NCBI GenBank assembly: GCA_003648635.1
Contig: QMPQ01000006.1
Span: 1 to 39,126, forward strand
Reading direction: 5' to 3'
Length of the DNA stretch: 39,126 bases
Source of the DNA: Bacteroidota bacterium
Lineage (GTDB): Bacteria > Bacteroidota > Bacteroidia > Bacteroidales > GCA-2748055
Positions within the stretch are counted from its first letter, which is position 1; each line of letters opens with the position of its first letter. Under the pieces are notes generated by a model. That model worked only from the letters and a program-made list of their open reading frames with translations. It was not told where the DNA came from and searched no databases. Positions 6,580 to 13,781 of the stretch are shown in pieces. Made by a program: the position numbers and the translations under genes.

Positions 6580-8748
6580 CTATTCGATCCGGAACAATAA
6601 GCTGATCAGGTCTTCTGTATCACTACTCGATCCTATGTATGCCTGGTATTCCATATGCTCCAATTCCCATTTATTACTATCAGGATTATACCACCTGATT
6701 TTCTCAAATGGACAGGTAAGGGTCACCCGTCTTGTTTCCCCGGGTTCCAGAGCTAAGCTCTGAAAACCTTTGAGGAGCTTATGCTCCCGCTCTACCGCTG
6801 AATTGTCGAATCCTATGTAGAGCTGCATGACCTGGTCACCGGCTAATTTGCCTGTATTGCACACATTCACTGATACGTCCACATGATCTTCAAACACCTG
6901 TACCACAGCACTGTCATGGGTGAATGTGGTATAGGATAGTCCGAATCCGAAAGGAAAAGCAGCTTTGTTCCCGTCATGATCCAACTTGATATAACCATGG
7001 AAGCGATCATAGCTAGTTTCCAGGGCCAGCCTGTCAAATTCGGGGTAATGACTTTCATCAGCTGCTACAGTAAAAGGGAGTTTTCCACCCGGATTCACAT
7101 CTCCAAAAATGGTTCTGGCAATGGCTGTTCCTCCTTCCATACCTGGGTAGAATGCATGGATGATCCCGTTTATTCTGTCCTTCCATTCCTCCACGATAAT
7201 GGCGCTACCCCCGATAAGGACCGCAACGGAGTTCTCATTCTCCGGACCTACCTCCTGCAGCAGATGACTTTCATTCTCATGAAGCCTGATACTCTTACGG
7301 TCACCACCTATCTCGTTACCTCCCATATCGATATATTCTCCTTCATCACCATGATCATAACCAACCACAAAGATCACTGCATCGGCCTGACGGGCCAGTT
7401 CTTTTGTCCTTTCAATATCCTCCCCAGGTTCAAATGTAAAAGTTATATCCCTGCCGTATTGTGTCTGCAATCCCTGCATGGGGGTAATCACATACTTGGG
7501 GATCACCCGGCTTGAACCATGGTCACCGATATTCTCCGTCACAGCAAGCCTTCCGACCACCAGCACATCCTTCATTTTTGCCGGATCCAGGGGTAGAACA
7601 CCACCATTATTCTGCATCAGGACCATCGATTTTTCTGCCGCTTCCTGGGCTAGTGCAATATGATCGCTGCTGCCGATCAGTTCTTCCGGATATTCATTCA
7701 TCGGATCGGGTGCCGATTCTAATTTCAGTATGGTCCGCACAACCCGGAAAGCGCTCTCATCAATCACACTCTCTGTGACATCACCTGCCTCAACAGCTTT
7801 TAGAAGCTTTTTTCCATAATCCTGTATTGCAGGCATCTCTATATCCATTCCGGCGTTGGCGGCCAAATCAGTGTGATGTATCCCCCATAAAAAATCGCTG
7901 ATGGTAAATCCCTTAAAATTCCAGTCCTCCCTGAGAACCGTTGTGAGCAGATGTGGACTTTCACAGCACTGGTTACCCCGGAAGAGATTGTAGGCTCCCA
8001 TTACACTTGCTGCACCCTGATCAATGCACTCTTTGAAATGTGCCAGGTAAACTTCACGAAGTACCCTTTCATCAGCCTCCACATTGATCTTGAATCGGGT
8101 ATTCTCCTGGTTGTTTAATGCATAATGCTTTATACAGGCCATTACATTATGGTTCTGAACACCTTTCATTAATGAACTTCCCATTTGTCCAAGCAAATAG
8201 GAATCTTCACCGTAGGCTTCCTGGGCTCTGCCCCCGGCAGGATGGCGCAACAGGTTAATGCATACACCTCCGAAGTAATTTCCCTGATTGGCACGTATCT
8301 CTTTTCCGATTGCTTCTCCCACCCTGTACTCGAGATCCCGATCAAATGTGGCTGCCCGGGCCATGGCCACAGGAAAACAGGTGGACTCGCCACTGACCAT
8401 GCCCCGCGGGCCATCGAAGAAGCGCATGGACGGGATTCCCAGTCGTTCATTCCCCCCTGCCTGATATGCTTCCTGATTATATCGCATGCCATCGCTAATC
8501 ATTTCCGCAAGCATCTTAGGCATGCTTAACACGGGTGTCATCATCTCTACTTTCTCTTTGACCGACATTTGATCTACCAGCTCCCTTGCCTTCTGATCTA
8601 TCTGTTCTTCTGCAATGGCCTTCCTTTCAAGCGCAATGATATCAGGCTTAGTATTTATTCTCAAGACCATGTATGTCGCAATGAGGATAACAACCAGCGA
8701 CAGGATGATGAAAAGGATTCTTTTGAGGATTTTTTTTAGTGTTTTCAT
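6580..8748 (-). CDS. Glycoside hydrolase family 3 (beta-glucosidase/xylosidase type)
   Basis: This 722-aa protein has an N-terminal hydrophobic anchor or signal (about residues 11-30), a GH3 N-terminal domain with KHYALNNQE (about 207) and the nucleophile region FTISDF (Asp near 285), then the GH3 C-terminal domain (about 370-590). A fibronectin-III-like tail begins after FPFGFGLSYTTF. GH3 enzymes remove beta-linked glucose, xylose or arabinose; the substrate cannot be decided here. The usual acid/base Glu cannot be placed with certainty. It is probably periplasmic and membrane-tethered. It is divergent from an NrtR/AraR-like regulator with a candidate operator between them, suggesting sugar-controlled expression. 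It is BglX-like in layout but not clearly BglX. Confidence 0.9.
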   Translation of the reverse strand: MKTLKKILKRILFIILSLVVILIATYMVLRINTKPDIIALERKAIAEEQIDQKARELVDQMSVKEKVEMMTPVLSMPKMLAEMISDGMRYNQEAYQAGGNERLGIPSMRFFDGPRGMVSGESTCFPVAMARAATFDRDLEYRVGEAIGKEIRANQGNYFGGVCINLLRHPAGGRAQEAYGEDSYLLGQMGSSLMKGVQNHNVMACIKHYALNNQENTRFKINVEADERVLREVYLAHFKECIDQGAASVMGAYNLFRGNQCCESPHLLTTVLREDWNFKGFTISDFLWGIHHTDLAANAGMDIEMPAIQDYGKKLLKAVEAGDVTESVIDESAFRVVRTILKLESAPDPMNEYPEELIGSSDHIALAQEAAEKSMVLMQNNGGVLPLDPAKMKDVLVVGRLAVTENIGDHGSSRVIPKYVITPMQGLQTQYGRDITFTFEPGEDIERTKELARQADAVIFVVGYDHGDEGEYIDMGGNEIGGDRKSIRLHENESHLLQEVGPENENSVAVLIGGSAIIVEEWKDRINGIIHAFYPGMEGGTAIARTIFGDVNPGGKLPFTVAADESHYPEFDRLALETSYDRFHGYIKLDHDGNKAAFPFGFGLSYTTFTHDSAVVQVFEDHVDVSVNVCNTGKLAGDQVMQLYIGFDNSAVEREHKLLKGFQSLALEPGETRRVTLTCPFEKIRWYNPDSNKWELEHMEYQAYIGSSSDTEDLISLLFRIE

Positions 8749-8800
8749 GACAGACCAGAATTGGTGTTGAATCAGGGCAAGTTATAATAATTTCTTCAAT

Positions 8801-8815
8801 GTGGCAAAATGTCAC
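8801..8815. promoter_or_regulatory. Candidate operator between GH3 and NrtR-like genes
   Basis: GTGGCA-AAA-TGTCAC is an inverted repeat with one mismatch; the flanking T and A extend it to 7-bp arms. It lies about 52 nt upstream of the GH3 start and just upstream of the -7 box of the regulator gene. A dimeric winged-helix regulator bound here could control both genes. Confidence 0.5.
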
Positions 8816-8825
8816 AATGATTTTT

Positions 8826-8833
8826 TATCTTTG
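8826..8833 (+). promoter_or_regulatory. Bacteroidota -7 box for the NrtR-like gene
   Basis: TATCTTTG matches TAnnTTTG. It ends 25 nt before the ATG at 8859 and supports that start over the ATG at 8799, which lies upstream of the box and would therefore not be transcribed from this promoter. Confidence 0.55.
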
Positions 8834-8858
8834 GAAAAACAAGATATATATTCATCCC

Positions 8859-9629
8859 ATGGAATTAAAAGATCTGAGAAGTATTTCCATTTGGAAAAAA
8901 GAAAAGTTGGAACTAAATATCTCGGTGGATTGTGTTCTTTTAACCGTCCGGGATAAAAAACTAAAGGTTCTACTCAACATGCCTTTTCCTGAAGTTGGTT
9001 ATTTCTTACCTGGGGGTTTTATTATGACCGATGAGGATGCAGATGCCGCAGCTATAAGGATCCTGCATCAACGAACCGGACTTGATCATATTTATCTAAA
9101 GCAATTCAGAGCTTTTTCCGATCCTGGCAGGTTCTCATATCCGACCCTGTTCCGTAACATCGGTTGGGAGAAACACTTGATGGAAGAGCTTCATACTCTG
9201 TCCGAAAGGATGATCTCCATAGGATATTTTGCCCTGGTGAATGCAGAATTGATTCAACCTACAGGTGGCGACTTTCAGGAGAGCACCACCTGGGGAGATA
9301 TTGAACACCTGCCGGAACTTAACTTCGATCATGAATTGATCATTACCGAGGCGGTTGATGCTTTGAGGAGAGAGTTGTATTTCAGACCAGTTCTTTATAA
9401 CCTGTTGCCGGAGAAATTCACCATGCCTGAACTTCAGAATTTGTATGAGATCATTCTCGGGAAGCCCCTGGACCGGGGAAGCTTTCAGAGAAAAATGCTT
9501 CGATGGGATGTCTTTGAGCGGCTTGAAGAAAGAAGGTCTGGCGTGGCCCACAAAAGGCCTTTCCTTTACCGGTTCAACAAGGAGAAATACACAACAGCAT
9601 TGCAAAAGGGTATCCATTTCGCCATATGA
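8859..9629 (+). CDS. NrtR/AraR-family Nudix-fold transcriptional regulator
   Basis: I place the start at ATG 8859 (MELKDLRS), not 8799, because the -7 box lies between them; this gives 256 aa. Residues about 15-150 form a Nudix-like domain. The Nudix box is degenerate: in GGFIMTDEDADAAAIRILHQRTGL the spacing of GX5EX7REUXEEXGU is kept but the catalytic glutamates are replaced, so it should sense a ligand rather than hydrolyse one. The C-terminal part (about 165-245) fits the winged-helix of NrtR regulators. In Bacteroides, a relative (AraR) responds to L-arabinose. The divergent GH3 gene makes a sugar effector the best guess. The 80 nt after the stop are non-coding. Confidence 0.82.
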   Translation: MELKDLRSISIWKKEKLELNISVDCVLLTVRDKKLKVLLNMPFPEVGYFLPGGFIMTDEDADAAAIRILHQRTGLDHIYLKQFRAFSDPGRFSYPTLFRNIGWEKHLMEELHTLSERMISIGYFALVNAELIQPTGGDFQESTTWGDIEHLPELNFDHELIITEAVDALRRELYFRPVLYNLLPEKFTMPELQNLYEIILGKPLDRGSFQRKMLRWDVFERLEERRSGVAHKRPFLYRFNKEKYTTALQKGIHFAI

Positions 9630-9710
9630 TCCATCCTGTGATACAGTTTCGGTTTATGCCGACTAACTGGATTCCTTTTCTTTCCTTAGAAGTATGATTA
9701 ATTTTACTTC

Positions 9711-9857
9711 ATGCAACGAACCATCCACATATCCACCCCCGCCCACAACGGGCTCTAGGATATCACCAGGCAAGTGGAGGCCATCGTGGCTGAATCAGGT
9801 GTCCAAACCGGTCTGGTCAATGTCTACGTTCAAGGTGCAACGGCAGGGATTATGATT
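9711..9857 (+). pseudogene. Truncated yjbQ remnant with in-frame stop
   Basis: Translation from ATG 9711 gives 49 codons that align without gaps to the start of the intact YjbQ gene at 10586: MQRTIHISTPAHNGL, a TAG at codon 16, then DITRQV onward to GATAGIMI, where homology stops. DNA identity is about 77% by hand count, and most differences are silent, so this copy evolved as a functional gene before it broke. The missing 3' part has been replaced by the MntA/HepT pair plus a full second copy. Confidence 0.85.
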
Positions 9858-9924
9858 CTTTTCACTTTTCGAAGGGCATAGTACTGCAATTTTGCAAAAC
9901 TCTCGTTGTTCAATGAAAAAGCTA

Positions 9925-9932
9925 TATCTTTG
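9925..9932 (+). promoter_or_regulatory. -7 box for the MntA/HepT operon
   Basis: TATCTTTG matches TAnnTTTG. It ends only 5 nt before the mntA start codon, so the transcript would start at or next to the ATG (leaderless or nearly so). No well-spaced TTTG -33 box is visible. Confidence 0.45.
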
Positions 9933-9937
9933 ATACC

Positions 9938-10228
9938 ATGAGAAGTATTCATGAAATAAGAACTACTTTGAGTAATCATCGGAATCATTTATTCCAGGCG
10001 TACCCAATAAAATCCATTGCGATTTTCGGTTCGTATTCCAGGGAGGAGAACACTGCTGATTCTGATCTGGATATTCTCGTAGAATTCAACGATAAAATTG
10101 GAATTCGTTTCATCGATCTTGCAGATGAGATCGAAGAAATCGTTGGTCTTAAAGTTGATCTTGTTTCAAGAAATGGTATTAAGGAAAGATATTTAAAGGC
10201 TATTGATCCTGATTTGATCTATGTCTAA
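9938..10228 (+). CDS. mntA: MntA-type nucleotidyltransferase antitoxin
   Basis: This 96-aa minimal nucleotidyltransferase has the GSX10DXD signature (GSYSREENTADSDLD, residues 31-45) and a conserved later Asp region (KVDLVS). In characterised HepT-MntA systems this protein neutralises the toxin by transferring AMP groups to a tyrosine in it. The gene overlaps the HEPN gene by 8 nt, so translation is coupled. The antitoxin-first order matches one of the two known arrangements. It sits between the yjbQ remnant and the intact yjbQ. Confidence 0.88.
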   Translation: MRSIHEIRTTLSNHRNHLFQAYPIKSIAIFGSYSREENTADSDLDILVEFNDKIGIRFIDLADEIEEIVGLKVDLVSRNGIKERYLKAIDPDLIYV

Positions 10229-10577
10229 GCGAGATTCACTATTGCTTTTACAGGATATGTTGGAATCAGCGCAGAAAATAAAGCGCTATACCAATGGCTC
10301 AGACTATGAGGCTTTTCTTTCAGACGATAGAACGGCAGATGCTGTGGTTCGGAATTTTGAGATTATAGGTGAAGCAGCAAATCGCCTTGATCAAGAGCTC
10401 AGAGATTCATATCCAGGAATTGAATGGACCAGAATACGTGGATTTCGGAACCGTATCGTTCATGATTATTTTGGGATTGATTATCGTATCGTTTGGGAAA
10501 TTATTGAATCTTATCTGGATGATTTAATAGGTACGCTGGAAACTATCATTGATGAGCTAAATGACGCCCAGGCCTAG
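10221..10577 (+). CDS. hepT: HepT-like HEPN (DUF86) RNase toxin
   Basis: This 118-aa all-helical HEPN protein carries the RX4HXY motif as RNRIVHDY (Arg76, His81, Tyr83). Arg and His are the ribonuclease residues of HEPN toxins, and the Tyr is the site AMPylated by MntA in studied pairs. All key residues are present, so the toxin appears intact. It overlaps mntA by 8 nt and ends 8 nt before yjbQ. Cellular target and any anti-phage role are unknown. Confidence 0.88.
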   Translation: MSKRDSLLLLQDMLESAQKIKRYTNGSDYEAFLSDDRTADAVVRNFEIIGEAANRLDQELRDSYPGIEWTRIRGFRNRIVHDYFGIDYRIVWEIIESYLDDLIGTLETIIDELNDAQA

Positions 10578-10585
10578 AATAAACA

Positions 10586-10999
10586 ATGCAGCTAACCATC
10601 CAGATCAGCACCCCCGCCCACAACGGGCTCTACGACATCACCCGACAGGTTGAGGACATTGTTTCGGAGAGCGGTATCCAATCCGGCCTGGTCAACGTCT
10701 ATGTCCAGGGTGCCACCGCCGGAATCATGATCCAGGAGAACTGGGATGATTCTGTCCAAAATGATGTGGTAGCACTGCTAAACAAACTGGTCCCTGCCGG
10801 TGTCTGGGAGCATGACCATCAGGACAACAATGGCGATTCACACCTGAAAGCTGGTATTGTAGGGCCCCAGGAGACCATTCCTATTGTGGATGGGAAGATG
10901 GGGCTTTCCACCTGGCAGAATATTTTTCTTTGTGAATTTGATGGCCCCAGGGAACAGCGGAATATCATGATCACAGTGATGGGTATTGAACCATCGTGA
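10586..10999 (+). CDS. yjbQ: YjbQ family (UPF0047) protein
   Basis: This 137-aa protein covers the usual length of the YjbQ/UPF0047 family, with QGATAGIMIQENWD, EHDHQDNNGDSHLKAG and GTWQ-like GLSTWQNIFLCEFDGPR. The family has a metal-binding His cluster. Some members show weak thiamine-phosphate synthase activity when overproduced, but the physiological role is unclear. It starts 8 nt after hepT and appears to be a replacement for the broken copy at 9711, from which it differs at about a quarter of bases. Confidence 0.9.
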   Translation: MQLTIQISTPAHNGLYDITRQVEDIVSESGIQSGLVNVYVQGATAGIMIQENWDDSVQNDVVALLNKLVPAGVWEHDHQDNNGDSHLKAGIVGPQETIPIVDGKMGLSTWQNIFLCEFDGPREQRNIMITVMGIEPS

Positions 11000-11027
11000 C
11001 CATAAAGCTGTTCTATTAAAAACCCAC

Positions 11028-11465
11028 ATGATGAATCACCAACTTGAAGTAAAGAAGACCATTGAGATCACTGCATCACTCATGGAAGTATGGCATGCAC
11101 TAACGGACCGGGAGACTGTGAAGAAGTACTTTTTTGGAACCGAGGCCATCTCCGATTGGGAGGAAGGCAGTCCACTTGTTTTCAGAGGAGAATGGGAGGG
11201 GAAATCCTATGAGGATAAAGGGACCATCCTGGAAGCTATTCCGGGAGAGATGCTGAAGTATGATTACTGGAGCGGATTCTCCGGATTGGAGGATAAACCT
11301 GAGAACTATTCAGTGGTGACCTATACCTTGGAGCAATCGGTCGACGGAACGATCGTGGAACTAAGACAAAAGGGATTTGCCGGTGAAGAGGCCCTGGCCC
11401 ACGCAGAAGGTGGCTGGGCTATGGTACTGGACAATCTGAAGAAGCTTCTGGAGACTTATAGCTAA
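11028..11465 (+). CDS. SRPBCC/AHSA1 domain protein
   Basis: The track starts at 10986, inside yjbQ, but the paired ATGs at 11028 and 11031 (MMNHQLEVKKTIEI) give the usual START-like N-terminus, so I prefer 11028 (145 aa). Typical AHSA1 features are EVWHALTDRETVKKYFFG, W..G..F.GEWEGK.Y and the final amphipathic helix GWAMVLDNLKKLLE. These proteins bind hydrophobic ligands or act as Hsp90 co-chaperone relatives; the ligand is unknown. The gene follows yjbQ by 28 nt. Its stop overlaps the stop of the convergent DUF4252 gene by 4 nt. Confidence 0.83.
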   Translation: MMNHQLEVKKTIEITASLMEVWHALTDRETVKKYFFGTEAISDWEEGSPLVFRGEWEGKSYEDKGTILEAIPGEMLKYDYWSGFSGLEDKPENYSVVTYTLEQSVDGTIVELRQKGFAGEEALAHAEGGWAMVLDNLKKLLETYS

Positions 11466-11965
11466 AGCTGGGCAGTAAAGTGGAGCTCATCCACCCCGGC
11501 CACTTCGGCCAGGTTTTCCAGCAGGTCGCTTTCCATGCGTCCGCGCACATGCACCAGTACATTATCATCGCCTCCAACAATGACAACCAGATCCCTGATT
11601 TTACCCTTTTTTTCCCTGACTGCGATGATTACATCCTCATCTCCGTCATGCACTTCCAGCATTAGATGATAACCACTACCCAAATTGGTAATGTTCATCT
11701 CCTTTGCGAAATTAACTCCCGGATACAGATGTGCTTCTTCGATTGTAAGCACAGTTACAGACTTTAAGGACCTTAACAACTTTCTCTCCGGCCCTTCAAG
11801 ATCAGCAATAGCACCGGCGAACCTCATGACAAACCCGGGGATCCGGAGGGCCACTACCCCTTCCTCTCCTTTGTAGTCATAATAGATATCGTTAAATCCG
11901 TTGGGCTGGGCATATAGAGAAACGCTGAAAGCGATAATAAATGCCGAGAATATTAATTTTTTCAT
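11462..11965 (-). CDS. DUF4252 protein, secreted
   Basis: This 167-aa protein has a signal peptide (MKKLIFSAFIIAFSVSLYAQ) and matches DUF4252 in length and composition (YPGVNFAKEMNI, VIIAVREKKGKIRDLVVIVGGDD). The family is restricted mainly to Bacteroidota and has no established function; it is often found near ECF sigma factor genes, which are absent here. No lipobox is visible. A perfect 12-bp inverted repeat lies immediately upstream of its start codon, which may control its translation or transcription. Its stop overlaps that of the SRPBCC gene tail to tail. Confidence 0.8.
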   Translation of the reverse strand: MKKLIFSAFIIAFSVSLYAQPNGFNDIYYDYKGEEGVVALRIPGFVMRFAGAIADLEGPERKLLRSLKSVTVLTIEEAHLYPGVNFAKEMNITNLGSGYHLMLEVHDGDEDVIIAVREKKGKIRDLVVIVGGDDNVLVHVRGRMESDLLENLAEVAGVDELHFTAQL

Positions 11966-12004
11966 GATGTTCGTCTTTGGGTTTCTGTAATTAAGACGAA
12001 CATC
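11966..12004 (-). promoter_or_regulatory. 12-bp perfect inverted repeat abutting the DUF4252 start codon
   Basis: GATGTTCGTCTT (11966-11977) and AAGACGAACATC (11993-12004) are exact reverse complements separated by 15 nt. On the minus strand the second arm ends directly at the ATG. No U-tract follows, so it is not a standard terminator for queG. It could be an operator or a translation-blocking hairpin. Confidence 0.7.
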
Positions 12005-12015
12005 TCCCCATCTTG

Positions 12016-12981
12016 TTACAGCAAAGAGTCCTTTGATTCCTGTTTTTTTTGAAGAGAGGCCAGATTGCTTTTTAATTTATTATAACCGGCCCTTTGTACA
12101 GCCGATTCAGGGAATAGAAGCTTGTACTCCTCCCTGCTCAGGTTTTGCCATCTCTCCAGTGACATTTCTAACAGTCCTCCTTCCGGGTTGAAAGCAGGTT
12201 CGTGGTGATTCTCTGCTTTTCGGTTCCAGGGGCACACATTCTGACAGATATCACATCCAAACACTCTTCCCGATAATTCCCCTTCAATTTCAGATGAGAT
12301 CTCCCCTTTGTTTTCGATGGTCTGATAGGAGATGCATCGCTCCGAATCAATGCTTCGCGTGTCCAGGATGGCCTGTGTAGGGCAGGCTTCAATGCACCGG
12401 GTACAGCTACCACAAAAGTCACTTTCCGGAACCTGCATATATTCCAGCTCCAGGTTCAGAATGATTTCCCCGATAAAGACAAAAGATCCGGCCGAACGGG
12501 AGATCAGCATGGAATTTTTTCCGATCCAGCCCAATCCGGCCCTTTTGGCGCAGGCCCGATCCAGTACAGGTGCCGAATCTACAAAAACTCTCCCTTCTGC
12601 TTCCGGATGCATCGATTTGATAAAATCGAACAGCAGATGCATCTTATCTTTCATCACAAAGTGGTAATCTTTACCATAGGCGTATTTCGACAGTATGGGT
12701 GCTTCCGGATCTGACTGAACCCTGTCTGTATAATAGTTGTAGAGCAGGGAGATAATAGTCCTGGCCCCTTCCACCAGAATGGTGGGATCGGTGCGTTTCT
12801 CGAAATGATTGGCCATATAGCCCATGCGTGCATGATGGCTATCCTGGAGCCATGCGTTCAGCCGTCGAGCATCTTCGGGCAAGGCTTCTGCCCTCGAAAA
12901 ACCACATCCGGCAAATCCTATCTCCAACGCCTTCTTCTTGATGGCCGCCGAGAACTCAGCTATGGATTTATCCTGATTCAC
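12016..12981 (-). CDS. queG: Epoxyqueuosine reductase QueG
   Basis: This 321-aa protein catalyses the last step of queuosine synthesis in tRNA, reducing epoxyqueuosine with cobalamin and two [4Fe-4S] clusters. The ferredoxin motifs CGSCTRCIEACP and CDICQNVCPWN are both complete, and DRACAKRAGLGWIGKNSML is the family signature near the cobalamin pocket. Length is typical; the C-terminal HEAT-like extension seen in longer homologues is absent. It lies 27 nt downstream of the suf genes on the same strand, so it is probably co-transcribed with them, which suits an Fe-S enzyme. Confidence 0.95.
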   Translation of the reverse strand: MNQDKSIAEFSAAIKKKALEIGFAGCGFSRAEALPEDARRLNAWLQDSHHARMGYMANHFEKRTDPTILVEGARTIISLLYNYYTDRVQSDPEAPILSKYAYGKDYHFVMKDKMHLLFDFIKSMHPEAEGRVFVDSAPVLDRACAKRAGLGWIGKNSMLISRSAGSFVFIGEIILNLELEYMQVPESDFCGSCTRCIEACPTQAILDTRSIDSERCISYQTIENKGEISSEIEGELSGRVFGCDICQNVCPWNRKAENHHEPAFNPEGGLLEMSLERWQNLSREEYKLLFPESAVQRAGYNKLKSNLASLQKKQESKDSLL

Positions 12982-13008
12982 ACGTGCTAGAAATAATCAA
13001 GCTAGTTA

Positions 13009-13332
13009 CTACAACAGGCCCAGTTCAAGTTTGGCCTCCTCTGTGAGCATGGATTTATCCCACTGAGGTTCAAACACCAGGTTGATAAGGGTCTTTTCCA
13101 CCTCCTCCAGAGCATTGACCGCATTCTCTACGTCCATCATAAGTATATCCACCATGGGACAATTGGGCGCGGTTAGAGTCATTTCAATCTTGGCCTCTTT
13201 CTGATCGGTGTACTCGATCTCATAGATCAGTCCCAGGTCATATACATTCACAGGGATCTCCGGGTCGTACACTGTTTTCAGTGCCTCCACAATCTTTCCT
13301 TCTATCTCTAAAAAATCCAGTGATTCGCTCAT
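13009..13332 (-). CDS. sufT: SufT-like DUF59/MIP18 family Fe-S assembly protein
   Basis: This 107-aa protein is almost entirely a DUF59/MIP18 domain with DPEIPVNVYDLGLIYEI and the conserved Cys in LTAPNCPMVD. Members attached to suf operons help mature Fe-S proteins; PaaD is a relative in phenylacetate degradation, but no paa genes occur here. It overlaps sufE by 4 nt (ATGA), so the two are translationally coupled. Confidence 0.88.
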   Translation of the reverse strand: MSESLDFLEIEGKIVEALKTVYDPEIPVNVYDLGLIYEIEYTDQKEAKIEMTLTAPNCPMVDILMMDVENAVNALEEVEKTLINLVFEPQWDKSMLTEEAKLELGLL

Positions 13333-13769
13333 GCTTCCTTGTTTTGGTTCTCTTTGGCCTGGTAGGCCATTGCATACAGCCGCATCTTTTTCACCATAGC
13401 CAGTAATCCGTTGGAGCGTGTGGGGGAGAGGTTCTGTCGCAGACCGATCCCGTCAATAAAGAAGAGATCATTCTCCAGAATCTCGGCCGGTGTGCGATTG
13501 TTCATCAGTTTGACCAGCAGTGCCACAATGCCTTTGACAATAATAGCATCGCTATCGGCATTAAATTGCAGTTTCCCGTCTTCCAGGTCGGCATGGAGCC
13601 AGACTTTTGACTGGCAGCCATTGATCAGGTATTCGCTGGTGCGGTATTTTGGATCGATGGAAGGGAGGTCGTTTCCCAATTCAATCAGATAGTTATATCG
13701 ATCGAGCCAGTCCTCAAACACCGAAAACTCCTCTACTATATCCTTTTGTGTCTCGTTAAAATCTGTCAT
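13329..13769 (-). CDS. sufE: SufE sulfur acceptor
   Basis: This 146-aa protein takes persulfide from SufS and passes it to the SufBCD scaffold. The acceptor cysteine is in LINGCQSKVWL (about residue 53). Family features include YLIELGNDLP and the C-terminal SNGLLAMVKKMR. It lies 12 nt after sufS and overlaps the DUF59 gene by 4 nt. Confidence 0.95.
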   Translation of the reverse strand: MTDFNETQKDIVEEFSVFEDWLDRYNYLIELGNDLPSIDPKYRTSEYLINGCQSKVWLHADLEDGKLQFNADSDAIIVKGIVALLVKLMNNRTPAEILENDLFFIDGIGLRQNLSPTRSNGLLAMVKKMRLYAMAYQAKENQNKEA

Positions 13770-13781
13770 GATATATTCTTC

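Noticed and set aside
8799-8858. Longer N-terminus of the NrtR-like protein starting at 8799
   Set aside because: The -7 box at 8826-8833 lies inside the extension, so it would not be transcribed from that promoter.
9938-10577. Complete phage-defence island
   Set aside because: Only the two-gene MntA/HepT pair is present; no other defence gene is adjacent, so I call only a TA module.
13009-13332. PaaD of phenylacetate degradation
   Set aside because: The DUF59 domain fits, but no paa genes are present and it overlaps sufE, so a SufT-like role is better.
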